From Bacteroides sp. M10 (GTDB taxonomy: Bacteria; Bacteroidota; Bacteroidia; Bacteroidales; Bacteroidaceae), in contig NZ_CP060488.1 in the NCBI RefSeq assembly GCF_014334015.1, positions 1,570,501-1,634,500 of the forward strand: a stretch of 64,000 bases of DNA, given 5' to 3'. How positions within the stretch are numbered: the first letter of the stretch is position 1; each line of letters starts with the position of its first letter. The notes under the pieces were generated by a model. It did not search any database. It saw nothing but the letters and a program-made list of their open reading frames with translations, and was not told where the DNA came from. Both the position numbers and the translations under genes were made by a program. Below are positions 26,087 through 35,693 of the stretch, piece by piece.

Positions 26087-27361
26087 TTACAAATCGAATC
26101 CGATATCGCGGCGGAAATACTTCTTGTCGAAGTCGATCATGTCTGCCACTTTGTAGCTCTGTGCCAGTGCCTCTTCTTTCGTTGCACCGTAAGAGCAAAC
26201 GGCAATCACACGTCCTCCGTTCGTCACGACTTGTCCGTCTTTCATGGCTGTTCCGGCATGGAAAATGATGCTGTCGGTAGCGGCAGCCTGTTCCAATCCG
26301 CTGATAGGGAATCCTTTTTCGTAAGCTTCGGGATAACCTCCGCTGACAAGGATGACACAGCCGGCTGAACGTGGGTCCATCACCAGTGTCTTTTCGTTCA
26401 GGTTGCCTGCGGCAGTGCCTTCAAGCAGTTCTACGAAGTCGCTCTGGATACGGAGTATTACACTTTCTGTTTCCGGGTCGCCCATGCGGACGTTGTATTC
26501 GATCACCATCGGTTCACCTTTTACCTTGATAAGGCCGAGGAAGATGAAACCTTTGTAGGTGATGTTTTCTTCTTTCAGGCCGTTGATGGTTGGTTCGATG
26601 ATGCGTGTGCGTACTTTCTCCATAAACACTTCATCGGCAAACGGAACGGGGGTTACGCTACCCATACCACCTGTATTCAGTCCTTTATCGCCTTCACCGA
26701 TGCGTTTGTAGTCTTTGGCTACCGGAAGGACTTTATAGTGTTCTCCGTCTGTCAGTACGAATACAGAGCACTCGATACCGCTTAGGAACTCTTCGATTAC
26801 AACGGTTGCCGATGCAGAGCCGAACATGCCACCCAGCATTTCTTTCAGTTCTACTTTAGCTTCGTCCAGCGTAGGGAGGATCAGTACTCCTTTTCCGGCA
26901 CAAAGACCATCAGCCTTCAATACATAGGGAGCTTCCAGCGTTTCGAGGAAAGCGAGACCTTCTTCGAGGTTTGCAGAAGTGATGCTTTTGTAGCGGGCTG
27001 TCGGGATGTTGTGGCGCATCATGAAGCCTTTGGCAAACTCCTTGCTTCCTTCCAGTTCTGCTCCTTGAGCCGAAGGGCCGATAACGGCAATATGCTTTAG
27101 CTCCGGACGGTCCTGGAAGTAGTCGTAGATTCCTTCTACCAACGGATCTTCGGGGCCTACTACTACCATTTGAATGTTCTCTTTCAGAGCGAAAGCGCTG
27201 ATGGCTTCAAAATCGGTTGCTTTGATGTTGACATTCTCGCCTACGGCAGTTGTTCCGGCATTTCCCGGAGCAATGTACAGTTTTTCAACTTTCGGACTTT
27301 GGGCAATTTTCCATGCCAGTGCATGTTCGCGGCCGCCCGAGCCAAGTAATAATATCTTCAT
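26087..27361 (-). CDS. purD: phosphoribosylamine-glycine ligase
   Basis: 424 residues. It begins [18 protein letters not shown], carries the ATP-grasp patches [25 protein letters not shown] and [13 protein letters not shown], and the [14 protein letters not shown] block. It joins glycine to phosphoribosylamine in purine synthesis. Other purine genes are not adjacent. Start at the ATG of 27361; 66 bases separate it from the upstream peptidase gene. Confidence 0.97.
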   Translation of the reverse strand: MKILLLGSGGREHALAWKIAQSPKVEKLYIAPGNAGTTAVGENVNIKATDFEAISAFALKENIQMVVVGPEDPLVEGIYDYFQDRPELKHIAVIGPSAQGAELEGSKEFAKGFMMRHNIPTARYKSITSANLEEGLAFLETLEAPYVLKADGLCAGKGVLILPTLDEAKVELKEMLGGMFGSASATVVIEEFLSGIECSVFVLTDGEHYKVLPVAKDYKRIGEGDKGLNTGGMGSVTPVPFADEVFMEKVRTRIIEPTINGLKEENITYKGFIFLGLIKVKGEPMVIEYNVRMGDPETESVILRIQSDFVELLEGTAAGNLNEKTLVMDPRSAGCVILVSGGYPEAYEKGFPISGLEQAAATDSIIFHAGTAMKDGQVVTNGGRVIAVCSYGATKEEALAQSYKVADMIDFDKKYFRRDIGFDL

Positions 27362-27427
27362 CTTTGTGCTATTATAAGTTATACTGTTATATATGATTCG
27401 TAATGGATGCGGTGGACTTTGCAGGTT

Positions 27428-29626
27428 TTATAAATTCTGCTCAAAGTACCGGGTGATTTTCTCGTGCAGATGTACACGGTCACGGCCTGCTACGTTGTGC
27501 TTGTGGCACGGGTAGATAAACAGGTCGGGATAAGTGCGGGCATCTACACAGGCTTTCATAAACGACAGGGTGTGCTGTGGCACGCAGGTATCGTCATGAT
27601 CGTCGTGAATAATCAACAGGTGACCTTTCAGTTGACCGGCAAGATTCTTCAGGTTACATTCTTTGTAGCCTTCCGGATTGCTTTCCGGTGTGTCCATATA
27701 GCGTTCGCCGTACATTATTTCATAGTAACCCCAGTCGATTACCGGACCTCCGGCAACGCCTACTTTGAATATCTCCGGGTAACGGAGCATCAGGGCGGTA
27801 GTCATGTGACCTCCGAAACTCCATCCGTGTACGCCGATGCGTTCGCTATCTACGTAGGGGAGGGATTTCAGGAATTCAACGCCTTTCACCTGGTCTTTGC
27901 CTTCTTCGATGCCGAGACGGCGGAAGGTGGCATTTTCAAATGTTAGTCCGCGGTTGCTGCTACCGCGATTGTCGATGGTGAACATGATATAGCCTTTGCC
28001 TGCCATGTATGTGTCCCATCCGCGTGCGCCGTTCTGCCATCCTCCGGTGACGCATTGCGCGTGAGGACCTCCGTAGACGTATACGATTACGGGATATTTC
28101 TTAGTCGGATCGAAGTTTGCCGGCTTCATCAGACGGTAATGCAGGTCGGTGGTGCCGTCTGCCGCTTTGATTGTTCCGGTTTCGATGCTTGGCATCTGGT
28201 ATCCGTCGTAAGGATTTTCGGCTGTCAGCAGGTTGACTGTTTCTTTGAAGTTTTTGGTGTCTACCAGGTTGATGACGCGGGGTTGGTCTTTGGTGGAATA
28301 ACGGTCGATAAGGTATGTGCCGGAGGCACTAAGTGTTCCGCTATGTTCGCTTTCCTTGCAGTTTTCGAACGGCTGGCTTATCTTTCCATTGTTTACGTTT
28401 ACTGCAAAATGTCCGCTTCTCAAGCCTTCTACGGCAGTGAAAATGATCTCTTTACGCTTTGTGTTGAATCCCAGGATTTCGCTAACCAGCCAGTTGCCTT
28501 TGGTTAGCTGTTTCACTTTACCGGCCTGGAAATAGCTGCCGCCGTTGGCACTATTATCGGTTTCACCTTTCATGTTTGCTGCATTTGTCTCAAAGAGATA
28601 CAGGTGATTGTAGCCGTCACGCTGACTTTGATAGATGAACTTGGTAGGGTCCCACGGCAAAAATACGATGGGGGTTTGCGGTTCGACGTATTTAGGGTGC
28701 ATTTCTTCATAGAGAACTCCCATGGGTTCCCCTGTCTCTGCGTTGTACTGGCAGAGTTTGGCATGATTTTGATCGCGGTTTACTTCGATCAGGTAGAGGC
28801 TCTTTTCATCCGGTGCCCAGCTGATGTTAGTGAAATAACGGTCTGTCGGATCGCCTGCATTCAGATAAATGCTTTTATCGGTGGCAGGGTTGTAAATGCC
28901 TACTTTTACCTGATGGCTCGTCATTCCTGCCATCGGATAGCGTACGTTGTTCACTTCGCCTACACGTGCGGTGATGTCTACAAGTGGGTATTGTGTCACC
29001 ATGCTTTCATCCATACGGTAGAAAGCGAGCAGGTTACCTTTCGGACTCCAGAAAGTTCCTTTGTTGATACCGAATTCATTGCGGTGCACTGTTTGTCCGC
29101 AAACGATGCCTTCGGGTTCATTGGTTACTGCTTTCTCATTCACATATAGATTGTTATCTATCGTGTAAGCCACATTTCCACTGGCTGCGCAATAGTCTTC
29201 ATTATTTGCCCCGTCCTTTGGTTTGAGTGTGCTGACAACCTGATTGTTCTTGAAATCATATACAATGAACTTTCCTGCTATCGTGAATAGCATTTGTGGC
29301 TTGTCTGCCCATGGAAAACGGACGGAATACAGGTGTGATAATTTTCCTGCCTTGTTTTCTTCAAGCACTTTGTTGATTTGCTCGCGAGTGATAACCATTG
29401 TTTCTTTCCCGGTTTTGGGTTGAATTGAATAAAGGGTATCTACTCCTGGCTTGATACATTCGTCGCCCCACCATTGCAGCCCGTACAGGTTTTCTGCATA
29501 GAGGTAACTCTCGCCGCCCGGAATCAGTTCTTCCAGCGTCGGTTTTTTGGTTTCTTGTGCCATAACATTGAATCCGATTGGTAGTGCCAATAATAACAGA
29601 ATGGCTCTTTTTCCAATTTTACTCAT
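27428..29626 (-). CDS. dipeptidyl peptidase IV (S9 family)
   Basis: 732 residues with a signal peptide (KRAILLLLALPIGFNVMAQ). The N-terminal beta-propeller covers most of residues 40-480, then the alpha/beta hydrolase domain with YVYGGPHAQ, the nucleophile S603 in GWSFGGHMT, the acid in HDDHDDTCVP and the histidine in CHKHNV. It would cleave X-Pro or X-Ala dipeptides from peptide N-termini in the periplasm. It starts 14 bases after the ORF6N gene stop, so it may be co-transcribed with it. Confidence 0.92.
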   Translation of the reverse strand: MSKIGKRAILLLLALPIGFNVMAQETKKPTLEELIPGGESYLYAENLYGLQWWGDECIKPGVDTLYSIQPKTGKETMVITREQINKVLEENKAGKLSHLYSVRFPWADKPQMLFTIAGKFIVYDFKNNQVVSTLKPKDGANNEDYCAASGNVAYTIDNNLYVNEKAVTNEPEGIVCGQTVHRNEFGINKGTFWSPKGNLLAFYRMDESMVTQYPLVDITARVGEVNNVRYPMAGMTSHQVKVGIYNPATDKSIYLNAGDPTDRYFTNISWAPDEKSLYLIEVNRDQNHAKLCQYNAETGEPMGVLYEEMHPKYVEPQTPIVFLPWDPTKFIYQSQRDGYNHLYLFETNAANMKGETDNSANGGSYFQAGKVKQLTKGNWLVSEILGFNTKRKEIIFTAVEGLRSGHFAVNVNNGKISQPFENCKESEHSGTLSASGTYLIDRYSTKDQPRVINLVDTKNFKETVNLLTAENPYDGYQMPSIETGTIKAADGTTDLHYRLMKPANFDPTKKYPVIVYVYGGPHAQCVTGGWQNGARGWDTYMAGKGYIMFTIDNRGSSNRGLTFENATFRRLGIEEGKDQVKGVEFLKSLPYVDSERIGVHGWSFGGHMTTALMLRYPEIFKVGVAGGPVIDWGYYEIMYGERYMDTPESNPEGYKECNLKNLAGQLKGHLLIIHDDHDDTCVPQHTLSFMKACVDARTYPDLFIYPCHKHNVAGRDRVHLHEKITRYFEQNL

Positions 29627-29640
29627 TGCTCTTTTCTTTA

Positions 29641-30192
29641 TTATTTGTTTTTAAATCCTTCTATTTTTACTCTGTCCAAAGGAGTCTGCTTTATTTGAAT
29701 GGCAGCACTCAATTTGGCAAAAGCGGTGAATAGGTCGTCAAATTGCTTCTCGTAGCTTTCTCTGTCGGAGGATATGTCCTCTTCCAAGTATTCAATCCTT
29801 TTCCTCAATTCTTCCAATTCCTGTTTTGGAGCGTGGGAGAGCAGGTATTGGCGCATGTGGACGAAGGCTCGCATGATGTTGATGTTGACTTCGATGGCTT
29901 TAGGGCTTCGAAGTACTCCAGAAAGCATGGCGACACCTTCTTGGGTGAAAGCGAAAGGGGCATAGCGGCTACCACCCCAACTTGAGGTTCCAATTTGGAA
30001 CCTCAAGTTTTCAAACTCATCAGAGCTTAATTGGAACATGAAATCAGATGGAAAACGTTCAATATTACGGCGTACCTGTTCTTTTAAGCGTTTATTATCT
30101 ATTTCGTACATTTCTGCTAGGTCAAAGTCTAGCATAACCTTCTGTCCTCTGACCTCATAAATCTTATTTTCTATGATAATTATATCTTCCAT
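29641..30192 (-). CDS. ORF6N-domain protein
   Basis: 183 residues from the ATG at 30192 (MEDIIIIEN); an upstream ATG at 30231 adds MRSQIATSSLKNK. The N-terminal ORF6N domain is clear: VRGQKVMLDFDLAEMYEI, then RRNIERFPSDFMFQLSSDE, then FAFTQEGVAMLSGVLRSPKA. A coiled coil follows (ELEELRKRIEYLEEDI). The domain is common in phage antirepressor-like proteins and in many stand-alone Bacteroides genes of unknown role. It lacks other phage genes around it. Its coding strand contains a perfect palindrome whose relative sits at the upstream ATG. Confidence 0.85.
   Translation of the reverse strand: MEDIIIIENKIYEVRGQKVMLDFDLAEMYEIDNKRLKEQVRRNIERFPSDFMFQLSSDEFENLRFQIGTSSWGGSRYAPFAFTQEGVAMLSGVLRSPKAIEVNINIMRAFVHMRQYLLSHAPKQELEELRKRIEYLEEDISSDRESYEKQFDDLFTAFAKLSAAIQIKQTPLDRVKIEGFKNK
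29979..30009. repeat. 31-bp palindrome inside the ORF6N gene
   Basis: 15-bp arms AACTTGAGGTTCCAA and TTGGAACCTCAAGTT around one central base, perfect. It codes for the LRFQIGTSS segment. Confidence 0.9.
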
Positions 30193-30207
30193 TTTGTTTT
30201 TCAAACT

Positions 30208-30230
30208 TGAGGTCGCAATTTGCGACCTCA
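30208..30230. repeat. related palindrome at the upstream ATG of the ORF6N gene
   Basis: 10-bp core arms GAGGTCGCAA (30209-30218) and TTGCGACCTC (30220-30229), one base more on each side, around one central base. On the coding strand it overlaps the upstream ATG and would code for RSQIATSS. Confidence 0.9.
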
Positions 30231-30292
30231 TATTGAGTATCAGTGCGTTAGTAGGTATATGGTGTTGTGGATTGTTCTTAATTATGAATCAA

Positions 30293-31732
30293 TTATTCCT
30301 CTTCCTTCTTCGGAATCCTCGGCTCCCGGTTTCCCCTAAATTCTCTTGGTCCTCTTGAATCTCTTCCTCCGCGGAATTCTCCCCGTGGCTTTCTATCTCT
30401 GTCGCCGCCTTTGAAGTCGCCACCTTCTCTGCGTGGCTTGTATTCTCCCTCTCTGCGAGGTTTGGACTCACCATCCCGGCGTGGTTTGAATTCACCTTCG
30501 CGCCGTGGCTTAAACTCTTTTCTTTCTCTGAATCTTGGAGCCTGTTCACCTTCACCCTCTTTCTTCTCTTCGCCCTCTTCCTGGCTCTTGAACTCTTTAT
30601 ATTTTCCGTCAAAAATCTCATATTTGCGGAATTCACACTCCAACGGTCCATTGAACAAAGGAACCTTCTGACTTGCTTTCAGACCAATCTGGTCGAAACA
30701 CTCTTCCCGATAAGAAAGTACCCATGCTTCGTTTCCTACAAATGCATGTTTCAGACGTTCGCCGATCATTTGATAAAGACCGAGCAAATCATTCGTAGAG
30801 ATACGTTCCCCATAAGGAGGATTGGTGATGATAATCGACTTCTCCTGCGGCTGTTCGAACTGCTGGAACGGTTGCAGTTTCAGCACGATATCTTTCGATA
30901 CACCGGCAGCTTTTATATTGTGAGTTGCAATCTCATTCGCTTTCGGATTGTTGTCATACCCATAAATCTTATGAGTAAACTCACGCTCCTGACTGTCGTC
31001 ATTGTAAATCTCATCGAACATATCCGCATCGAAATCCACCCATTTCTCGAAAGCAAACCCCTTACGGAATACTCCCGGAGCGATATTCTTAGCAATCAGT
31101 GCGGCTTCTACAGGGATAGTACCCGAACCACACATCGGATCGATCAGATCACATTCTCCACGCCATCCGGTCATTAAAATCATGCCGGCAGCCAATACCT
31201 CATTCAACGGAGCTTCTACCGCTTCCTGGCGATAACCGCGACGGTGAAGTGATTCTCCGGACGAGTCCAACGACAAGGTACAGGTAGTCTGTGCAATATG
31301 AATGTTCAGAAGTACATCCGGGTTGTTGATGCGTACCGACGGACGTTTACCCGTTTTCTCGCGGAAGTAGTCCACAATCGCATCTTTCACCTTGTACGAA
31401 ACGAATTTCGAATGGCGGAACTCCTCACTGAATACTACTGCATCGATAGCAAATGTCTTGTTCACATCGAGATATTCTTCCCATGGAATAGCCTGTATTT
31501 GATTGTAAACCTCGTCAGCATCTTTGGCCGTAAAGTTCTTGATGGGTTTCAGGATACGGATGGCGGTACGTAGACAGAAATTAGCCTTGTACATCATACG
31601 TTTATCTCCTGTAAATGAAACCATACGACGTCCTATTTGAATGTCGTTGGCTCCTAATGCTGTCAGTTCTTCTGCAAGTATCTCTTCCAGTCCCTGGAAA
31701 GTCTTGGCTATCATCTCGAATTGTTCGCTCAT
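30293..31732 (-). CDS. THUMP-domain class I RNA methyltransferase (RlmL-like) with basic low-complexity tail
   Basis: 479 residues. The N-terminal THUMP-like part (residues 1-160) is followed by the methyltransferase fold: LIDPMCGSGTIPVEAALIAK is the SAM site and IITNPPYGERIS the NPPY catalytic motif, as in enzymes making m2G in 23S rRNA. From about residue 395 the chain turns into repeats of PRREGE/PRRDGE-type units and RGG-like segments, ending PRIPKKEEE. That tail probably binds RNA. The core length agrees with the first domain of E. coli RlmKL. Confidence 0.88.
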   Translation of the reverse strand: MSEQFEMIAKTFQGLEEILAEELTALGANDIQIGRRMVSFTGDKRMMYKANFCLRTAIRILKPIKNFTAKDADEVYNQIQAIPWEEYLDVNKTFAIDAVVFSEEFRHSKFVSYKVKDAIVDYFREKTGKRPSVRINNPDVLLNIHIAQTTCTLSLDSSGESLHRRGYRQEAVEAPLNEVLAAGMILMTGWRGECDLIDPMCGSGTIPVEAALIAKNIAPGVFRKGFAFEKWVDFDADMFDEIYNDDSQEREFTHKIYGYDNNPKANEIATHNIKAAGVSKDIVLKLQPFQQFEQPQEKSIIITNPPYGERISTNDLLGLYQMIGERLKHAFVGNEAWVLSYREECFDQIGLKASQKVPLFNGPLECEFRKYEIFDGKYKEFKSQEEGEEKKEGEGEQAPRFRERKEFKPRREGEFKPRRDGESKPRREGEYKPRREGGDFKGGDRDRKPRGEFRGGRDSRGPREFRGNREPRIPKKEEE

Positions 31733-31748
31733 ATAGATTCTTTTGATT

Positions 31749-32654
31749 TTATTTTTTTGCTTTAGTTTGTACGATTCTTGCTCCTGCGGGCACGTTTTCC
31801 GTTACCCAGATATTACCGCCTACGGTTGCATCACGCCCGATGGTGATTCTTCCCAGAATAGTGGCGTTGGAATAAACAATCACATTGTCTTCCAGGATCG
31901 GATGGCGGGGGATTCCCTTGATCGGTTTTCCGTCGGCATCCAGCGGGAAACTCTTGGCTCCCAGTGTGACACCCTGATATAGTTTGACGTTGTTTCCGAT
32001 GATACTCGTGGCGCCGATTACGACACCCGTACCATGGTCGATGGTGAAGTGAGTGCCAATCTTTGCGGCCGGATGGATATCAATTCCCGTTTCGCTATGC
32101 GCCATCTCCGTGATGATACGGGGAATCAGAGGAACACCCAGTTCCAGCAATTCATGCGCGATACGGTAATTGCTGATCGCTTTAATGGCCGGATAACAGA
32201 ATATGACCTCTCCATAGCTTTCGGCAGCCGGGTCACCGTTGTAGGCGGCTTCCACATCCGTTGCCAGTATCCTCCTCATGGCGGGTAACTTACTGATGAA
32301 TTTAGCAGCAAGACGTGCAGCTTCTTCTCGTTTGGAGTCGGAACAGACGTTGCATTTCCCCTCTATGGAAGTGCTAAAACATAATCCGGCCAGGATTTGC
32401 TCACAAAGCAAATCAAACAATTTTTCAATGTTTACACCGATGTGATAATTGATAGTCCGGCTGTTAATAGTAGAATTTCCGTAATATCCGGGGAAAAGAA
32501 TGGAGCGTGAAAGCTCAATAATTTCATACAAGACTTTTGCAGAGGGCAGTGGTTCGCCATCTTTGTGCTGATGAAACAGTCCTTTATAAGATTCGCTTTC
32601 CGATAGCTCATCGACTGCCTGTGTCAAAATGTGGGTGAAGTTCAGTGGACTCAT
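31749..32654 (-). CDS. serine O-acetyltransferase
   Basis: 301 residues. The C-terminal left-handed beta-helix is clear: DIHPAAKIGTHFTIDHGTGV, IGNNVKLYQGVTLGAKSF, HPILEDNVIVYSNATILGR. The DHGTG and GVTLG motifs are those of CysE/SAT enzymes, which make O-acetylserine for cysteine synthesis. The N-terminal helical part is longer than in the short SATs and matches the EpsC-type or plant-like form. A -7 box on the minus strand lies at 32684-32691; the divergent promoter for the kinase is at 32735. Confidence 0.93.
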   Translation of the reverse strand: MSPLNFTHILTQAVDELSESESYKGLFHQHKDGEPLPSAKVLYEIIELSRSILFPGYYGNSTINSRTINYHIGVNIEKLFDLLCEQILAGLCFSTSIEGKCNVCSDSKREEAARLAAKFISKLPAMRRILATDVEAAYNGDPAAESYGEVIFCYPAIKAISNYRIAHELLELGVPLIPRIITEMAHSETGIDIHPAAKIGTHFTIDHGTGVVIGATSIIGNNVKLYQGVTLGAKSFPLDADGKPIKGIPRHPILEDNVIVYSNATILGRITIGRDATVGGNIWVTENVPAGARIVQTKAKK

Positions 32655-32683
32655 TAGGTCAGTTGCTCATATTTATATGGGCA

Positions 32684-32742
32684 CAAAGGTATTAAAAAAA
32701 TAATAAAATTCGCTGGGATTCAGGATAAATAATGTATTTTTG
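32684..32742. promoter_or_regulatory. divergent promoter region
   Basis: Minus strand TACCTTTG at 32684-32691 for the serine acetyltransferase gene and plus strand TATTTTTG at 32735-32742 for the kinase gene; neither has a convincing -33 element. Confidence 0.55.
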
Positions 32743-32777
32743 TCACATTCAAAACATGACATGAATAAGGGGAACGG

Positions 32778-34829
32778 ATGAATCAGAGGACTACTATGAA
32801 ACTATTTGTGCTATTGGGACTGTTGATGTTGCTAAGTTGCGGATACGCTGATAGACATCACAATAGCTCTTCGTGCGAACAGGTCTTGGTCGATTCTTTG
32901 GAAGTTCGTGTGCAGGATTCGCTGTTTTCCAATGTGCATTATTCCCGCTCACAACTGCTTGAGGCACTGATGCAGACGCAAGATTCCCTGGTTTATTATC
33001 GTCTGCTCGCCCTTTACGGGAAAACATTCTTTGTCTCTTCCGATTTTGATTCTATACTCTATTACAACCGCCGGGTAAAAGAATTTTCCCGCAATGCTTC
33101 CCAATCTTCTGAATCTCTCCAATCTCCACAATGGAATGATGTATTGTCCGATGTCTATAATATCGAAGGCAACGTATGGATGCAACTGAACCGCCCTGAT
33201 TCTGCAATTATCGACTATAAGAAAGCCTATGGATATCGCCTGAAAGGAAAAAGATTACACCTGCTTCCGGATATTTGTATCAATATCGCTGATGCTTATC
33301 TGCATCGCAGTGACTTGGCGCACACTGCTTCGTATTACCGGCGCGCCCTGTTTCTCTGCGATTCTTTGAACTTGTCCGAACACACGAAATTTCCTGTCTA
33401 CTACGGATTGGGGCAGACTTACATGGAACTGCGTGATTTCGATTTATCCAATCATTACTATGAATTGGCCGGGCAGTTCTTCGATGAAATGAGCGTGAGC
33501 GAGCAATGGACCTATCTCAACAATCGCGGCAACCATTATTATTACCGGAAAAACTATCAAGAGGCCTTGAAATATATGCGCAGAGCCAATGCACTCGTAT
33601 CTTCTTATCCGCAGATGGTGTTTGAACAGAACTTTATCAAAGTAAACCTGGGAGAATTGTACTTGTTGACTGACAAACTGGACTCCGCACAGATCTGCCT
33701 GGACGAAAGTTATCGTTTCTTCTCCGATATACAGCATAACTCGGCCATTCATTACATTGAAACCCAGATGATTGAACTGGCATTGAAGAAAGGAAATATA
33801 GCCCAAGCGAAAACTATGATCGCCCGGACTGCTCCTGTGGGGCATCTTGACGCCAATATGCTGACTATACGCAATCAGTATCTGCAACATTATTTTGAGC
33901 ATATCGGTGATTACCGCCGTGCCTATGAATACCTGAAACGTGATTGCCATTTGGACGATTCCATTCGGAGCGAACGGATACAGATGCGTGTTGCCGAATT
34001 GGATATGCGTTACCGGCAGGATACGATAGTACTTCGTAAGGAAATGAAGATTCAGCAGCAGGCAGCAGAGATGAGAGTGCTCAAATTGAGCGTATCTATC
34101 TGGGTACTTGTCTGCGTGTTGCTTGTGGCAGGGGTAGTGGTAGTTGTCTGGTATATGCGTAAAAAGAGGGAGTTTCTTCGCCAGCGTTTCTTCCAGCAAA
34201 TCAACCGTGTCCGCATGGAGAATTTGAGAAGCCGGATTTCTCCTCATTTTACTTTTAATGTACTGGGACGTGAGATCAATCAGTTTAACGGCTCGGAAGA
34301 GGTGAAACATAATCTGATGGAACTGGTGAAATATCTCCGTCGGAGCCTCGAACTTACCGAGAAATTGAGTGTATCTTTGCAAGACGAACTGGATTTCGTG
34401 CATACATACATCGAACTGGAACGTGGGCGTGTCGGAGAAGATTTTGTCGCAACAATCACGTTGGAGGAGGGTTTAGATGCAACCCGCATCATGATTCCAT
34501 CTATGATTGTGCAAATTCCGGTGGAGAATGCTATTAAACATGGACTGGCGGGAAAGGACGGAAAAAAGGAACTAATGGTATATGTTTCCCGTGAAACAAA
34601 TGGGATTCGCATAATGGTTACCGACAACGGACGCGGGTATCTTCCGCAGGTAGTTTCCGCCACACGGGGTACTGGTACAGGATTGAAAGTGTTGTATCAG
34701 ACCATTCAATTACTGAATACAAAGAATAAGAGTGATAAAATACGTTTTAATATAACCAACAGAAGCGATGGACAAACCGGTACGGAAGTGTCGGTATATA
34801 TCCCGTTTCGTTTTTCTTATGATTTATGA
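32778..34829 (+). CDS. TPR sensor histidine kinase (LytS/His_kinase type), lipoprotein-like N-terminus
   Basis: 683 residues from 32778, or 677 from the ATG at 32796, which gives a neat signal ending LLMLLSC. TPR-like repeats fill residues 40-420 (YNIEGNVWMQLNRPDSAIID, YYGLGQTYMELRDFDLSNHY). A membrane segment follows (WVLVCVLLVAGVVVVVWYM), then the His_kinase domain with H490 in RISPHFTFNVLG and an ATPase with VENAIKHG and VTDNGRGY. It would sense periplasmic signals through the TPRs and phosphorylate the LytTR regulator, whose gene overlaps by four bases. Confidence 0.9.
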   Translation: MNQRTTMKLFVLLGLLMLLSCGYADRHHNSSSCEQVLVDSLEVRVQDSLFSNVHYSRSQLLEALMQTQDSLVYYRLLALYGKTFFVSSDFDSILYYNRRVKEFSRNASQSSESLQSPQWNDVLSDVYNIEGNVWMQLNRPDSAIIDYKKAYGYRLKGKRLHLLPDICINIADAYLHRSDLAHTASYYRRALFLCDSLNLSEHTKFPVYYGLGQTYMELRDFDLSNHYYELAGQFFDEMSVSEQWTYLNNRGNHYYYRKNYQEALKYMRRANALVSSYPQMVFEQNFIKVNLGELYLLTDKLDSAQICLDESYRFFSDIQHNSAIHYIETQMIELALKKGNIAQAKTMIARTAPVGHLDANMLTIRNQYLQHYFEHIGDYRRAYEYLKRDCHLDDSIRSERIQMRVAELDMRYRQDTIVLRKEMKIQQQAAEMRVLKLSVSIWVLVCVLLVAGVVVVVWYMRKKREFLRQRFFQQINRVRMENLRSRISPHFTFNVLGREINQFNGSEEVKHNLMELVKYLRRSLELTEKLSVSLQDELDFVHTYIELERGRVGEDFVATITLEEGLDATRIMIPSMIVQIPVENAIKHGLAGKDGKKELMVYVSRETNGIRIMVTDNGRGYLPQVVSATRGTGTGLKVLYQTIQLLNTKNKSDKIRFNITNRSDGQTGTEVSVYIPFRFSYDL

Positions 34830-35605
34830 TGGAGACAGAAGAAAAGTATAAGGTAGTTATCGTTGACGATGAACGTACAGCGATTGATGCTTTGCGCCGA
34901 GAGTTGGAGCCCTATCGTGAATTTGAAGTAAAAGGAATCGCAGGGAATGGTGCAAAGGGTAAAAAGATGATTATGGAGTTGCATCCGGACTTATTGTTTC
35001 TTGATGTGGAACTTCCGGATACGTTGGGACTCAATCTACTAAGTGAAATCAGGGAGGATATTTTGTGGGATATGAAGGTCGTATTTTACACCTCTTATGA
35101 CAAATACTTGCTTCAGGCGTTGCGTGAGTCGGCTTTCGACTTCCTGCTGAAGCCTTTTGAAGCGGAAGACCTGAAAGTAATTATAGACCGTTACCGGAAG
35201 GCTATGACCTCTACTTCGCTTCCTCTTTTGCCTTCTTTTGCTTCTTCCATTAGTGCATTGATGCCCCAGCAAGGCATGTTTATGATTAGTACAGTGACAG
35301 GCTTCAAGCTTTTGCGACTGGAAGAAATCGGCTTTTTTGAATATTTGAAAGACAAACGTCAATGGCAGGTGGTCTTGTTTAATCAAACTTGTCTGAATTT
35401 GAAGCGAAATACCAAAGCAGAAGATATTATCAGTTATTCACAAGCTTTTGTACAGATTAGCCAATCTGCTATTGTAAATGTTAATTATCTGGCAATGATT
35501 GATGGTAAATGCTGTCAACTTTATCCGCCTTTTCACGATAAGAACGATTTGATTATTTCCCGAAGTTATCTAAAAGAACTGCAAGAGCGTTTCTTTGTTT
35601 TGTAA
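34826..35605 (+). CDS. LytTR-family response regulator
   Basis: 259 residues. The receiver domain has the acid pair DDER near residue 13, the phospho-acceptor D60 in LLFLDVELPDT, and K in LLKPFEAED. The C-terminal LytTR DNA-binding domain covers about residues 150-255 (FFEYLKDKRQWQVVL, FVQISQSAIVNVNYL). It is coupled to the kinase by an ATGA overlap. The regulon is not visible; a terminator follows at once. Confidence 0.92.
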   Translation: MMETEEKYKVVIVDDERTAIDALRRELEPYREFEVKGIAGNGAKGKKMIMELHPDLLFLDVELPDTLGLNLLSEIREDILWDMKVVFYTSYDKYLLQALRESAFDFLLKPFEAEDLKVIIDRYRKAMTSTSLPLLPSFASSISALMPQQGMFMISTVTGFKLLRLEEIGFFEYLKDKRQWQVVLFNQTCLNLKRNTKAEDIISYSQAFVQISQSAIVNVNYLAMIDGKCCQLYPPFHDKNDLIISRSYLKELQERFFVL

Positions 35606-35625
35606 TGTAGACCTCATATTATGAA

Positions 35626-35661
35626 ATACGCCACTTCTTCAGCAGAAGCGGCGTATCCTTT
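35626..35661 (+). terminator. terminator after the kinase/regulator pair
   Basis: ATACGCC and CTTCT pair with AGAAG and GGCGTAT (35626-35656) around TCAGC, with a one-base internal mismatch, followed by CCTTTTG. Confidence 0.75.
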
Positions 35662-35693
35662 TGTTAGAATATTAGAATGAGAGAGAGTTTATG

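Noticed and set aside
29641..30192. Prophage remnant around the ORF6N gene
   Set aside because: ORF6N proteins are often phage-related, but the neighbours are all housekeeping genes and no structural or integrase genes are present.
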